Below are positions 23,698 through 33,144 of a stretch of DNA of 47,311 nucleotides, one piece after another. Under the pieces are notes generated by a model. It did not search any database. It saw only the letters and a list, made by a program, of their open reading frames with translations, and had not been told where the DNA came from. The DNA lies in assembly GCA_903945175.1 (NCBI GenBank), contig CAJAUM010000027.1, positions 1 to 47,311 on the forward strand, given 5' to 3'. The translations under genes and the position numbers were made by a program. The stretch comes from an uncultured Bacteroidales bacterium (GTDB lineage Bacteria > Bacteroidota > Bacteroidia > Bacteroidales > FEN-979). The stretch's first letter is position 1, and each line of letters opens with the position of its first letter.

Positions 23698-24534
23698 TTA
23701 TTCCGCTTTAAGGCTCATATCCAGGCTGTTTATATGATGCGTCAAGGCCCCCATTGAAATATAATCTACGCCTGTTTCAGCATAAGTACGTATGTTTTCC
23801 CCGGTTATCCCGCCGCTGGCTTCGGTTTCAAAACGGCCTGCAATTCGCCGTATGGCCTCCTTCATCAATTCGGGTGGAAAATTATCGAGCATGATCCGGT
23901 CTACCTTCCCATGATCAAGTACCTGTTGCAACTCATCCAGATCGCGAACTTCAATCTCGACGGGAAGGTCTCTTCCGGTCAGCCTGAAATAGGCATGCAC
24001 CGCGTCAATGGCTTTGACAATACCCCCGGAAAAATCAACATGGTTGTCCTTGATCAAGACCATGTCATACAGGCCCATCCGGTGATTTTCACCGCCCCCT
24101 GTTTTTACGGCATATTTTTCAAGAGAACGCATCAGTGGAGTGGTTTTGCGTGTATCAAGCACGATGGTTGTCAACCCTTCAAGTTTCCTGACAACCTGGT
24201 TCGTGGCCGTAGCAATCCCGCTGAGCCGCTGCATGAAATTCAAGACCAGGCGTTCGGCTTTCAAAATAGAGGCCTTTCTGCCTCTTACTTCAAAAACAAT
24301 ATCCCCTGTTTTGATAGATGAGCCGTCAAAATAATAAATGTATAATTGCAAGGCAGGATCAACTTTGTGGAAAATCTGTTCAGCCAGTTTGACGCCGCAA
24401 AGTATTCCATTTTCCTTCACAAGCAACTTCGCCATCCCTTGTGAATCAGGCAGGATCGTGGCCAATGTGGTGTGATCTCCGTCGCCAAGATCTTCGGCCA
24501 GGGCCTTTTCTATAATTTCTTCCGTGGACATCAA
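23698..24534 (-). CDS. nadC: Nicotinate-nucleotide pyrophosphorylase (carboxylating)
   Basis: 278 residues. It makes nicotinate mononucleotide from quinolinate and PRPP in de novo NAD synthesis. Family motifs are clear: LNFMQRLSGIAT, LDTRKTTP, and VKTGGGENHRMGLYDMVLIKDNH, with active-site basic residues, and the C-terminal EASGGITGENIRTYAETGVDYISMGALTH. Length is normal. The start may be either of two adjacent ATGs (MM). It lies between a DUF4783-like gene upstream and the BrkB gene downstream on the same strand. No nadA or nadB is in the window. Confidence 0.95.
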   Translation of the reverse strand: MMSTEEIIEKALAEDLGDGDHTTLATILPDSQGMAKLLVKENGILCGVKLAEQIFHKVDPALQLYIYYFDGSSIKTGDIVFEVRGRKASILKAERLVLNFMQRLSGIATATNQVVRKLEGLTTIVLDTRKTTPLMRSLEKYAVKTGGGENHRMGLYDMVLIKDNHVDFSGGIVKAIDAVHAYFRLTGRDLPVEIEVRDLDELQQVLDHGKVDRIMLDNFPPELMKEAIRRIAGRFETEASGGITGENIRTYAETGVDYISMGALTHHINSLDMSLKAE

Positions 24535-24555
24535 TAAAATGTAAATGATCGATGA

Positions 24556-24963
24556 TCAGTTTTCCTGTACCTGAAGCTGGTGAATAAGATTTTGACCGTT
24601 CACCGACTTGATCAAAAAATAGATTCGAAAAACCTTCTTGCCGGTTTCGAGGCTGCCGATGGAATAATGTGAACCATCGGGAGAAGACCCCTGCCGTGTG
24701 ATTTTAAAACTTTTGACAGCATTCAATGTGAAGAACTCCTTCATGATCTGCCCCGCCTGGGCTTTGCTGTATGAATCATCGTAACCCGGAAGCGTCAGAT
24801 CAACCATCGCATTGAAATATTTCGACATTTCAACAGAATTGCTTGTCTGGATGGCCGATGCAACCTGTGCAGCCGTCTCTTCCGGCCCCGGAACAGCGGT
24901 AAAACTGATCCAGAGAAATGCAGAAACCATCAGCAGAATCAATCGTGTAGGTGTGTTTTTCAT
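24556..24963 (-). CDS. DUF4783-like secreted protein
   Basis: 135 residues with a signal peptide (about 1-24; ILLMVSAFLWISFTAV). The mature part, VASAIQTSNSVEMSKYFNAMVDLTLPGYDDSYSKAQAGQIMKEFF, is that of a small NTF2-like fold family widespread in Bacteroidota (DUF4783). Function is unknown. It is 21 bp upstream of nadC on the same strand and is divergent from rlmH; this order is common in the phylum as far as I recall. A -7 box (24998-25005, minus) lies 35 bp before its start. Confidence 0.7.
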   Translation of the reverse strand: MKNTPTRLILLMVSAFLWISFTAVPGPEETAAQVASAIQTSNSVEMSKYFNAMVDLTLPGYDDSYSKAQAGQIMKEFFTLNAVKSFKITRQGSSPDGSHYSIGSLETGKKVFRIYFLIKSVNGQNLIHQLQVQEN

Positions 24964-24997
24964 GTGTCAATCGTTCTTTTCGTGATCTTAACTCTCA

Positions 24998-25005
24998 CAA
25001 ATTTA
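24998..25005 (-). promoter_or_regulatory. -7 element of the DUF4783-nadC-brkB operon
   Basis: TAAATTTG on the minus strand is an exact TAnnTTTG match 35 bp upstream of the start at 24963. The divergent rlmH gene starts at 25045, with CATCTTTG (7/8) just before it, so this is a compact bidirectional promoter region. Confidence 0.5.
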
Positions 25006-25044
25006 TAAAAATTCGTCCGAATTTCTCATCTTTGTATCAGAATT

Positions 25045-25518
25045 ATGAAGATCCGGCTCCTACTGATTGGCAAAACCGAGGAAGATTTCCTGAAAACAGG
25101 AATCCGTGAATATGAAACGCGCATCAAACGGTACATTCCGTTTGAACTGGTCGAAATTCCTGCACTTAAAAATGCGGCCACACTTTCAAAGGTTGAGCAG
25201 ACTCAAAAGGAATCAGAATTATTCGGAAAATGTATTCAGCCTGGCGAAATCGTTGTTTTGCTTGATGAACGCGGAAAAGAGATGCGTTCTGTTGAATTCG
25301 CCTCCTTCCTCAACAAGCAATTTATCACCGGTAGTAAAACCCTCTCATTTCTGGTGGGCGGTCCGTTCGGATTTGATGCACAATTAAAAAAGCAGGCCTC
25401 CTTTATACTTTCGCTCTCCAAAATGACGTTTTCTCACCAGATGGTTCGCCTTTTTTTTACAGAACAGCTCTACAGGGCGCTCACCATCCTTCGTGGCGAA
25501 TCATACCACCATGAATAA
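25045..25518 (+). CDS. rlmH: 23S rRNA (pseudouridine-1915-N3)-methyltransferase
   Basis: 157 residues, the standard length. RlmH is a SPOUT methyltransferase that methylates pseudouridine 1915 in helix 69 of 23S rRNA. Visible family signatures are MKIRLLLIGKTEEDFLKTGIREY at the N-terminus, FLVGGPFGFDAQL, the knotted SAM site, and the C-terminal FSHQMVRLFFTEQLYRAL with GESYHHE. It stands alone on its strand, upstream of the Bat operon promoter. Confidence 0.96.
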   Translation: MKIRLLLIGKTEEDFLKTGIREYETRIKRYIPFELVEIPALKNAATLSKVEQTQKESELFGKCIQPGEIVVLLDERGKEMRSVEFASFLNKQFITGSKTLSFLVGGPFGFDAQLKKQASFILSLSKMTFSHQMVRLFFTEQLYRALTILRGESYHHE

Positions 25519-25609
25519 AGCCCGGATCGCATGGTTGCATTAACACTTTTTTAACGGAATGGTTAACAAATATTAACATCATTACTTGCGTTTGATTTTT
25601 TTCATTTGA

Positions 25610-25617
25610 TAAATTTG
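25610..25617 (+). promoter_or_regulatory. -7 element of the Bat operon
   Basis: TAAATTTG is an exact TAnnTTTG match 22 bp before the ATG at 25639. TTG at 25586-25588 (21-bp spacer) or TTTG at 25591-25594 (15-bp) could serve at -33. Because this element lies inside the longer open frame beginning at 25606, it argues for 25639 as the true start of the MoxR gene. Confidence 0.5.
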
Positions 25618-25638
25618 CACCCTCAAAATTTCAATATC

Positions 25639-26631
25639 ATGGTTGAAACCGACATTAAAGAATTAAACGAACGGATCCAGAAAGAAAGCGCCTTCGTCGA
25701 TATGGTGACGATGGAGATGCACAAGGTGATCATCGGACAGAAACAGATGATTGAACGTCTGATGATCGGATTGCTGGCCAATGGCCACATCCTGCTGGAA
25801 GGGGTTCCCGGATTGGCTAAAACATTGGCCATAAAGTCATTGGCGAACTGCATCGAAGCGAAGTTCAGCCGCATCCAGTTTACCCCGGATCTGCTGCCGG
25901 CCGATTTACTTGGCACACTGATTTACAGTCAGAAAACTGAGGAGTTCAAGGTGCGAAAAGGTCCTATTTTCGCCAACTTCATCCTGGCCGATGAAATAAA
26001 CCGCAGTCCGGCCAAGGTTCAGAGCGCCTTGCTTGAAGCAATGCAGGAGCGACAGGTTACCATTGGCGACGAGACCTTTGTGTTACCGGAACCTTTCCTG
26101 GTGCTTGCCACGGAAAACCCAATTGAACAGGAGGGAACCTACCCATTGCCTGAAGCCCAGATTGACCGCTTCATGCTCAAAGTGGTGATCGGCTACCCGG
26201 ATAAGAAGGAAGAAAAGATGATCATCCGGCAAAACATCGGGAATGAAACCTTTCACACAAGCCCGATTATCAAAACGGAGGATATCATGCGCGCCCGCGC
26301 CATAACCCGCGAAGTATACCTGGATGAGAAAATCGAAAATTATATTACGGATATTGTCTTCGCCAGCCGTTTTCCAGCCGATTATAAATTAAAAAAATTC
26401 GTGGGGCTCATCAGCTATGGCGGATCTCCGCGCGCCAGCATATACCTCGCTTTAGCGGCCAAAGCCTATGCCTTCATCAAACGCCGCGGCTATGTGATTC
26501 CTGAAGATATCCGCGCCATCGCGCACGATGTCCTCCGGCACCGCATTGGGCTTACCTATGAAGCTGAAGCCGAGAATATCACCTCTGAAGACATCATCAA
26601 TGAAATTTTAAATACAGTTGAAGTACCTTAA
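25639..26631 (+). CDS. moxR: MoxR family AAA+ ATPase
   Basis: 330 residues from the ATG at 25639; the in-frame start at 25606 overlaps the promoter. Walker A is GVPGLAKT (55-62), Walker B ADEINRSP, sensor 1 TENPIEQEGTYPLPEAQIDRF. MoxR ATPases are chaperone-like; beside VWA proteins they help assemble or activate them. This gene opens the Bat operon, 4 bp before the DUF58 gene, which is the order found across Bacteroidota. Confidence 0.93.
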   Translation: MVETDIKELNERIQKESAFVDMVTMEMHKVIIGQKQMIERLMIGLLANGHILLEGVPGLAKTLAIKSLANCIEAKFSRIQFTPDLLPADLLGTLIYSQKTEEFKVRKGPIFANFILADEINRSPAKVQSALLEAMQERQVTIGDETFVLPEPFLVLATENPIEQEGTYPLPEAQIDRFMLKVVIGYPDKKEEKMIIRQNIGNETFHTSPIIKTEDIMRARAITREVYLDEKIENYITDIVFASRFPADYKLKKFVGLISYGGSPRASIYLALAAKAYAFIKRRGYVIPEDIRAIAHDVLRHRIGLTYEAEAENITSEDIINEILNTVEVP

Positions 26632-26635
26632 TTAA

Positions 26636-27511
26636 ATGGAATCTGCTGAGCTTTTTAAAAAGGTTCGTAAAATAGAGATCAAAACCCGGGGACTGAGCAA
26701 TCATATTTTCTCGGGTCAATACCATTCTGTCTTCAAGGGACGGGGAATGGCATTTTCAGAGGTACGTGAATATCAGCCAGGCGATGACATCCGAAACATT
26801 GACTGGAACGTTACCGCGCGACTCAACCATCCTTACGTTAAAATTTTTGATGAAGAACGGGAATTGACCGTGATGCTCCTTATCGATGTCAGCGCATCAA
26901 ACCAGTTCGGTACACAAAAAACACTCAAGCAGGAGGTGCTCACTGAAATTGCCGCCGTACTGGCCTTCAGCGCGATTCAAAACAATGATAAGGTAGGGGT
27001 GATCTTTTTCAGTAAAACAGTTGAGAAGTTCATTCCACCCAAGAAGGGGACGTCGCATATCCTGCGCATTATTCGCGAACTGATCGAATTCAGGCCAGCG
27101 CAGCAGGGAACAAACCTCACCGAGCCATTGCGATATCTCACCAATGCCATTAAAAAACGCTGTACTGCTTTTCTGCTCAGCGACTTTCTTGACAGGGGTT
27201 TCGAGGATGCCATTAAAATTGCAAACAACAAACACGACCTCATCGCCGTTCGCATTTACGACGAACGCGAAATGGAGTTGCCCGACGTGGGGCTGATCCG
27301 GGCCCGGGATGCTGAAGCCGATAAGCAGATTTGGATCGACTCCTCCGACCGCAGGGTACGCCGCCAATATAACAATTGGTACATCGCCCACAACGAATAC
27401 CTTAATGATACCTTTATGCGGAGTGGCGTGGATGTGGCAAAAATTGCCACCAACCAGGATTATATAAAGCCCTTGATGGGCCTATTCAGGAAACGAAGTG
27501 CAAGACGTTAA
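26636..27511 (+). CDS. DUF58 domain protein of the Bat operon
   Basis: 291 residues. The DUF58 signature is YQPGDDIRNIDWNVTAR (46-62), followed by a VWA-like domain whose metal site DVSAS (84-88) is intact. It has no signal peptide or membrane segment. DUF58 proteins are encoded next to MoxR ATPases and are thought to be their partners; direct function is not established. It lies 4 bp after moxR and 18 bp before the next gene. Confidence 0.92.
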   Translation: MESAELFKKVRKIEIKTRGLSNHIFSGQYHSVFKGRGMAFSEVREYQPGDDIRNIDWNVTARLNHPYVKIFDEERELTVMLLIDVSASNQFGTQKTLKQEVLTEIAAVLAFSAIQNNDKVGVIFFSKTVEKFIPPKKGTSHILRIIRELIEFRPAQQGTNLTEPLRYLTNAIKKRCTAFLLSDFLDRGFEDAIKIANNKHDLIAVRIYDEREMELPDVGLIRARDAEADKQIWIDSSDRRVRRQYNNWYIAHNEYLNDTFMRSGVDVAKIATNQDYIKPLMGLFRKRSARR

Positions 27512-27529
27512 CCATTTTGATTATTCGGG

Positions 27530-28507
27530 ATGAGGAGTTTTAAGAAATTTCTGTTATTAATTGTACTGGTTTCAATGGTCTTGGTGGCATTTCCCCAGGA
27601 TATCCGTGTGACGGCAAGGCTTGATACCAATGCCATGCTCATCGGCGACCATGTGGGGTTGACGCTAAAATACACGGGCCCCTCCAAATCTCAGGTTTTG
27701 TGGCCCTTTTTACCTGATACCATCTTGGGGAAAATTACGGTTATTGGACGCGGCAAGATCGACACCGCCTATTCCGCAGATAAAAATTCAGTTACCTTTT
27801 CACAGCAATTGAATTTCACCTGTTACGATTCAGGATTTTATACCATCCCGCAAATTCCGTTTAAATACAGGCTTCTTCCCGATACAACCAGCAGGATGGC
27901 TGCTTCCAATATGATGCTGCTGGCCGTTCATACGGTGAAGGTGGACACAACCCAGGCCATCAAACCAATCATGGGCCCATTGAAGGTACCCATTACATTT
28001 CGTGAGATGCTTCCATGGATTCTTGCAGCCCTGGCGGTGATTTTACTGATTGTTTTGGCCATCTGGTATTTCAAAAAGAGAAAGAAAAAGGAACCAATCT
28101 TCAAACTCAGACCAAAGGTGGTTCTTTTGCCCCATGAAATGGCCCTGCAGGAGATGGAGAAACTAAGGGTGAAAAAATTATGGCAGGCAGGAAGAGTCAA
28201 GGAATATTACTCTGAACTGACTGAAATCATCAGAAAATATATAGAAGACCGTTTTATATTGCCTGCGCTTGAACAAACCAGTGCTGAAATCACTGACAGT
28301 CTGCGGGGTCATGCAGGCTGCCCGCCAAAGGCCTTGGAGAGACTCGGTGAACTGCTCGTGCTGGCCGACCTGGTTAAGTTTGCAAAAACAAAGCCTGGTG
28401 CCGCGGAGAATGATAAATGCCTGACAGAGGCCATTGAATTTGTTTATGCCACGATAGAAGGAAAGGCTGCGAATGTGGAAAACATGGCAGACCCTGAGAA
28501 GAGGTAG
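27530..28507 (+). CDS. Membrane-anchored BatD-like protein of the Bat operon
   Basis: 325 residues. Signal sequence 1-23, then a beta-rich extracytoplasmic part (about 25-165) that includes RVTARLDTNAMLIGDHVGLTLKY, an N-terminal BatD-like strand pattern; a membrane segment (about 166-185, WILAALAVILLIVLAIWYF), a basic stop-transfer stretch (KKRKKK), and a cytoplasmic helical tail (about 205-310, EIIRKYIEDRFILPALEQTSAEI) like that at the C-terminus of BatD. It is therefore a shorter relative of BatD. It lies 18 bp after the DUF58 gene and 39 bp before batA. Confidence 0.8.
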   Translation: MRSFKKFLLLIVLVSMVLVAFPQDIRVTARLDTNAMLIGDHVGLTLKYTGPSKSQVLWPFLPDTILGKITVIGRGKIDTAYSADKNSVTFSQQLNFTCYDSGFYTIPQIPFKYRLLPDTTSRMAASNMMLLAVHTVKVDTTQAIKPIMGPLKVPITFREMLPWILAALAVILLIVLAIWYFKKRKKKEPIFKLRPKVVLLPHEMALQEMEKLRVKKLWQAGRVKEYYSELTEIIRKYIEDRFILPALEQTSAEITDSLRGHAGCPPKALERLGELLVLADLVKFAKTKPGAAENDKCLTEAIEFVYATIEGKAANVENMADPEKR

Positions 28508-28546
28508 CATTGTATAGGTTTTGAATTTTGATTTTGAGATATAATT

Positions 28547-29542
28547 ATGTTTAAAACGCTGACGTTCGGCAATCCTGGGTTTCTTTTTCTGTTGCTGGTA
28601 ATTCCAGTGCTTGTAGCGTGGTATTTCTACCGGAAAAAGAGGTATACTGCTGACCTGCAGGTGAGTACCACTGAGGGATTTGCCCGGGTCGGACGAAACC
28701 TGAAATTTTACACCTATCATGGCCTCTATGTTTTGCGTTTGCTGGCCATCTCATTGCTCATCATGGCCCTGGCAAGGCCACAGACCAGCCTCAGCCGCCA
28801 GGATATCAGCGTCGAAGGCATCGACCTGATCATCGCCCTCGATGTAAGCGGATCAATGCTTGCCATGGATTTTAAGCCCGACCGGCTCGAAGCGGCCAAA
28901 GATCTGGCCATCGAATTCATCGACGGCAGGCCAAATGATCGCATCGGACTGATCATTTTCAGCGGTGAAACCTTTACCCAATGCCCGCTCACCACCGACC
29001 ATGCCATATTAAAAAACCTGTTCAGGGATATCCACAGCGGCATGATCGATGATGGCACTGCGCTGGGCGATGGGTTGGCCACTGCGGTAAACCGCCTGAG
29101 GGGCAGCAAAGCAATCAGCAAGGTGATTATTCTGTTGACGGATGGAGTGAATAATATGGGCTCACTGGATCCCCGTTCAGCAGCTGAAATTGCCAAACTT
29201 TATGGTATTCGCATTTATACCATCGGAATCGGAAGTATGGGACAGGCGCCCTATCCGGTTCAAACCCCCTTTGGAATGCAAACGCAGATGATGCCGGTGA
29301 CCATTGATGAGGCCCTCCTGCAGGAGATTGCCAAAGGGACGGATGGAAAATATTTTCGCGCAACCAACAATGCCAAGTTGCGCGCCATTTACCAGGAGAT
29401 TGATAAAATGGAGAAATCCAAAATCGATGTAACCGAATTCCGGAAGAAAAAGGAGGAATTTTTGCCACTGGTGCTGTTGGCTTTCATCCTGATCGGGTTG
29501 GAAATGCTCCTGAGATATCTTTACTTAAAAAACATACCGTAG
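28547..29542 (+). CDS. batA: BatA: von Willebrand factor A membrane protein
   Basis: 331 residues. Two N-terminal membrane segments (about 10-28 and 60-78), then a VWA domain with MIDAS D99-x-S101-x-S103 (DVSGSM) and a later LLTDGVNN acidic site, ending in a C-terminal membrane helix (LVLLAFILIGLEMLLRYLYL). Bat proteins were named for aerotolerance in Bacteroides fragilis. The stop TAG overlaps the next start by one base (TAGTG at 29540-29544). Confidence 0.93.
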   Translation: MFKTLTFGNPGFLFLLLVIPVLVAWYFYRKKRYTADLQVSTTEGFARVGRNLKFYTYHGLYVLRLLAISLLIMALARPQTSLSRQDISVEGIDLIIALDVSGSMLAMDFKPDRLEAAKDLAIEFIDGRPNDRIGLIIFSGETFTQCPLTTDHAILKNLFRDIHSGMIDDGTALGDGLATAVNRLRGSKAISKVIILLTDGVNNMGSLDPRSAAEIAKLYGIRIYTIGIGSMGQAPYPVQTPFGMQTQMMPVTIDEALLQEIAKGTDGKYFRATNNAKLRAIYQEIDKMEKSKIDVTEFRKKKEEFLPLVLLAFILIGLEMLLRYLYLKNIP

Positions 29543-30570
29543 TGTTTCGATTCGCACACATATATTACTTTTATCTTCTTGCGCTGATTCCGGTATTGGC
29601 GGGATTGCTGATCCTTTTTCTGATCTGGAAGAAAAAAACACTCGCAAAATACGGGGAATGGAATGTGATCCGCCAGTTAATGCCCGATTATTCAATAGGA
29701 AAGTCCATTCTTAAATTTATCATACTCATCCTGGCTATCTCCAGCCTGATCGTTGCCCTGGCCGGCCCCCAAACCGGATCTCGGCTCGAAAAAGTTAAAC
29801 GCAAAGGGATCGACCTCATGATCTGTCTCGACGTCTCCAATTCCATGATGGCACAGGATATCAAGCCCAACCGCCTCGAACGTGCAAAACAAGCCATTGT
29901 CCGGCTGATAGATAACCTCGAAGGTGACCGCATTGGCATTATCGTCTTCGCAGGAAAGGCCTACACACAACTACCCATCACCACCGATTACGCCGCGGCA
30001 AAAATGTTTACCGCATCCATCAGTACCAATATCGTTCCCACCCAGGGAACTGCAATTTCTGCTGCCATTGAAATGGCTGCAAATAGTTTTGGTGAATCGA
30101 AACACAACAAGGCCATCGTTGTCATTACCGATGGTGAAGATCACGAAGGGAGCGTTCTGGAGCAGGCTGATGCAGCGTTGAAAAAGAATATTACCCTGTA
30201 TACGATTGGCATGGGATTGCCCGAAGGAGCGCCAATACCCGTTTTCAGCGGTGACATCCAAACGGGCTATCGCAAAGACCGGGACGGCCAGACCATCATG
30301 AGCAAACTGGATGAGACATTACTCCAGAAGGTCGCCGGCGTTGGCAAAGGGATGTATGTGCGGGCCACCACCTCCGAAACCGGGCTGAAAAAAATATTTG
30401 ATGATATCAGTAAAATCCAAAAATCAGAGATTGAAGAAAAGCAATTCAGCGATTATGAAAACAGGTTTCAGTACTTCGTTGCACTGGCCCTTTTCCTGCT
30501 GATCCTCGATCTCTTCATTTTTGAGCGGAAAACAAAATGGCTGCAACGTTTTAAGCCATTTGAAAAATAA
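29542..30570 (+). CDS. batB: BatB: von Willebrand factor A membrane protein
   Basis: 342 residues, GTG start sharing a base with the batA stop. Same layout as BatA: two N-terminal membrane segments, MIDAS D97-x-S99-x-S101 (DVSNSM), VITDGEDHEG as a second acidic site, and a C-terminal membrane helix (YFVALALFLLILDLFIF). BatA and BatB probably act together as a paired membrane complex. Confidence 0.93.
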   Translation: MFRFAHIYYFYLLALIPVLAGLLILFLIWKKKTLAKYGEWNVIRQLMPDYSIGKSILKFIILILAISSLIVALAGPQTGSRLEKVKRKGIDLMICLDVSNSMMAQDIKPNRLERAKQAIVRLIDNLEGDRIGIIVFAGKAYTQLPITTDYAAAKMFTASISTNIVPTQGTAISAAIEMAANSFGESKHNKAIVVITDGEDHEGSVLEQADAALKKNITLYTIGMGLPEGAPIPVFSGDIQTGYRKDRDGQTIMSKLDETLLQKVAGVGKGMYVRATTSETGLKKIFDDISKIQKSEIEEKQFSDYENRFQYFVALALFLLILDLFIFERKTKWLQRFKPFEK

Positions 30571-30577
30571 CATATTG

Positions 30578-31273
30578 ATGCGTTTTAATCTGAAAATGAA
30601 CTATAGTATCCTCCTGCTTGTCCTGATTCTGTCGGGCCTGACTGCCTATCCCCAAAAGGAAAATGCTTTGCTGCGCCAGGGAAATCGTGAATTTGACAAG
30701 GGTGATTTCAAGGAGGCGGAAAAGGATTACCGGAAAGCGCTCGAGCTGAACAAAGAGTCGGTTAAGGGTCAGTTTAACCTGGGAACAGCCGTTTATAAGA
30801 ATAACAATTTCGAAGAGTCCGCCAAGATTTATTCTAACTTAGCAGAAAAGAATACCGATCGCGAAGTCAAATCCAAGGTGTTTCACAACCTCGGAAATTC
30901 CTATCTGCAATCAAAGGAATACGAAAAAAGCATCCTGTCGTATAAAAATGCACTGATGAATGATCCGAAAAATCTGGATACCAAATACAATCTGGAATAT
31001 GCCAAAATGATGCTTAAGAAGCAGCAACAGCAGCAGCAGAAGAAGGATGACAAGAAGGACGAAAAGAAGGACGAAAAGGATAAAAAGGATCAAAACAAGG
31101 ATCAGAATAAGAATCAGGATCAGCAAAAGCCGCCTCAGGATCAGAAAAAAATCAGCAAGGAGGATGCTGAGCGTATGCTTGAAGCCATGAAAAATGATGA
31201 AAAGAAAACCATGCAGAAGGTGAAGAAACAAAAGGCCAAAGTTCAGGTAACGGGAATCGAAAAAGATTGGTAG
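30578..31273 (+). CDS. batC: BatC: TPR protein with charged low-complexity tail
   Basis: 231 residues from the ATG at 30578 (30596 is also possible); the longer frame begins inside batB. A signal-like hydrophobic stretch (SILLLVLILSGLTAYPQ) precedes a TPR region (about 30-145; FDKGDFKEAEKDYRKALELN and similar units). Residues about 148-195 are almost only K, Q, D, E and N, a long charged linker. A conserved C-terminal region (ISKEDAERMLEAMKNDEKKTMQKVKK) follows. TPRs would bind partner proteins in the periplasm. It begins 7 bp after batB. Confidence 0.9.
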   Translation: MRFNLKMNYSILLLVLILSGLTAYPQKENALLRQGNREFDKGDFKEAEKDYRKALELNKESVKGQFNLGTAVYKNNNFEESAKIYSNLAEKNTDREVKSKVFHNLGNSYLQSKEYEKSILSYKNALMNDPKNLDTKYNLEYAKMMLKKQQQQQQKKDDKKDEKKDEKDKKDQNKDQNKNQDQQKPPQDQKKISKEDAERMLEAMKNDEKKTMQKVKKQKAKVQVTGIEKDW

Positions 31274-31275
31274 TT

Positions 31276-33144
31276 ATGTTAAAGAGCATCTTGTTAAGTT
31301 TTGTCACCTTACTTACGGTCATAGCGAACCTGCAGGCCCAGGATGTGCAGTTTACTGCACAGTCAAAACCTGTTGCGGCCGTAGGGGAGACCTTTACCCT
31401 GATTTACACGCTCAATGCCCAGGGTAGCAACTTCCGTGGCCCGAATATCCAGGGGCTCGACATGCTCAGCGGCCCCAATACCAGCACCAGCTCAAGCATT
31501 CGAATGGTCAACGGCAGTACAAGCATGTCCATTACCTATACGTTCACCTATCTGCTTCAGGCTACCAGGGAGGGGCCCTTCCCTATTCCTGCAGCCACCG
31601 TAACGGTGAATGGGAGGCAATTCAGTTCGAATGCACTCTCCATCAAAGTAATTAAAAATTCAAATGTCTCCGGAGCACAAAACCAAAGCAATGCCGGCCA
31701 AAGCAAAGGAACAGGATCCCCTTCGGGAGGTGTTTCAGGCACGAGCAACGACGTGTATGTTAAAGCCTTCGCCTCCAATGCCGCTCCTTTACAGGGTGAG
31801 GGTATTGTGATAACCTATAAAATATTTACAAAAGTTCCGATTGCCCAGATAAATATCAGTAAGCTCTCCTCCTTTTCGGGATTCTGGTCTCAGAACCTGA
31901 TGAAAGAAAATGATAAACTGCAACAGACAACCCAGGTTATTGACGGAGAACAATATGTAGTGGCCGATATCAGGAAAATTGCGCTGTTCCCTCTTAAAAG
32001 CGGCCGGCTTGTCATTGACCCACTCGAGCTGGCATGTGTGGCCCAGGTGAGGAGACAAGGCAAAACCAGGACAGGGGATCCGTTTTTTGATGATTTTTTC
32101 AATGACTCATTCTTTAACTCCGGTGTTGCAAATGTGGAGAAAACCCTGAAGTCAAACCCGGTTATTATTACGGTACGGCCACTTCCTGAAGAGGGTAAAC
32201 CAGTTGATTTCAGTGGTGCCGTTGGTACCTTTACACTGCATTCAGAGGTGGACAAAACCAGGTTGAAGACCAACGAAGCCGTCACACTGAAGTGTACCAT
32301 CAGCGGCAAGGGAAATATTCAGCTGATTGACAAACTGAACCTGACCTTCCCCCCCGATTTTGAGACTTACGACCCCAAGGTAACCAGTGATATCCAGACC
32401 ACGGCTGCCGGGATTTCAGGTAATCAGATTTTTGAATACCTTATGATTCCGAGAAAACCCGGGAAATTCACCATCAAGCCTCTCGTTTTCAGTTATTTTG
32501 ATCTGGATAAAAAGCGCTATGTTACCCTGACCAGTCCTGAATTCTCACTGGATGTTGAAAAGGGGACAGGAGAAGCCGGGGCCGTCATCTCCTATTCAGG
32601 AGCCAATAAAGAAGAAATTAAATACATTGGAAGTGATATCCGGCACATCAAAGACAATGAAATTATACTGGCTCCTGTCGGATACAGATTTTTCGGATCG
32701 GTTGGTTTCTGGCTTTTGCTGGCAATTCCACTGCTGCTGTTTCTGCTCTTCCTTTTTCTATGGCGAAAACTGGCCGCCCGCCGCAGCGATACGGTTTTAA
32801 TGAAAAACATCAGGGCGACTAAAATTGCCCGGAAACGGTTGCAAAAAGCAGATGAATTTCTTAAACTTAAGAAACAGGACGATTTCTATATTGCCATTTC
32901 CCAGGCCTTGTGGGGTTATCTGAGCGACAAGTTCAGCATCCCCATGTCTGAACTCAGTATTGATTCTGTGCATGAAGCCCTCGTTCAGAAAAATGTAAAC
33001 GAAATGATCATAACCCAGTTCATTGGAACCCTGAATAATACCGATTTTGCCCGCTTTGCGCCAGGTGAAAAATCGGTCAACATGGAACGAATATACAATG
33101 AAGCACTGGAGATTATCAGTAAAATAGAAAGGGAATTGAGATGA
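31276..33144 (+). CDS. batD: BatD: large membrane-anchored protein of the Bat operon
   Basis: 622 residues from the ATG at 31276, chosen because it starts a good signal peptide (LKSILLSFVTLLTVIANLQA); a TTG at 31267 would overlap batC by 7 bp. The extracytoplasmic part has repeated beta-sandwich units (QFTAQSKPVAAVGETFTLIY, YVKAFASNAAPLQGEGIVITY, LHSEVDKTRLKTNEAVTLKC). A membrane segment near residue 475 (GFWLLLAIPLLLFLLFLFLW) leads to a helical cytoplasmic domain. BatD is taken to bind other Bat proteins at the envelope. It overlaps batE by 4 bp (ATGA). Confidence 0.9.
   Translation: MLKSILLSFVTLLTVIANLQAQDVQFTAQSKPVAAVGETFTLIYTLNAQGSNFRGPNIQGLDMLSGPNTSTSSSIRMVNGSTSMSITYTFTYLLQATREGPFPIPAATVTVNGRQFSSNALSIKVIKNSNVSGAQNQSNAGQSKGTGSPSGGVSGTSNDVYVKAFASNAAPLQGEGIVITYKIFTKVPIAQINISKLSSFSGFWSQNLMKENDKLQQTTQVIDGEQYVVADIRKIALFPLKSGRLVIDPLELACVAQVRRQGKTRTGDPFFDDFFNDSFFNSGVANVEKTLKSNPVIITVRPLPEEGKPVDFSGAVGTFTLHSEVDKTRLKTNEAVTLKCTISGKGNIQLIDKLNLTFPPDFETYDPKVTSDIQTTAAGISGNQIFEYLMIPRKPGKFTIKPLVFSYFDLDKKRYVTLTSPEFSLDVEKGTGEAGAVISYSGANKEEIKYIGSDIRHIKDNEIILAPVGYRFFGSVGFWLLLAIPLLLFLLFLFLWRKLAARRSDTVLMKNIRATKIARKRLQKADEFLKLKKQDDFYIAISQALWGYLSDKFSIPMSELSIDSVHEALVQKNVNEMIITQFIGTLNNTDFARFAPGEKSVNMERIYNEALEIISKIERELR

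Noticed and set aside
25606-25638. Upstream start for the MoxR gene
   Set aside because: The extra 11 codons lie over the -7 promoter box at 25610-25617 and lack family likeness.
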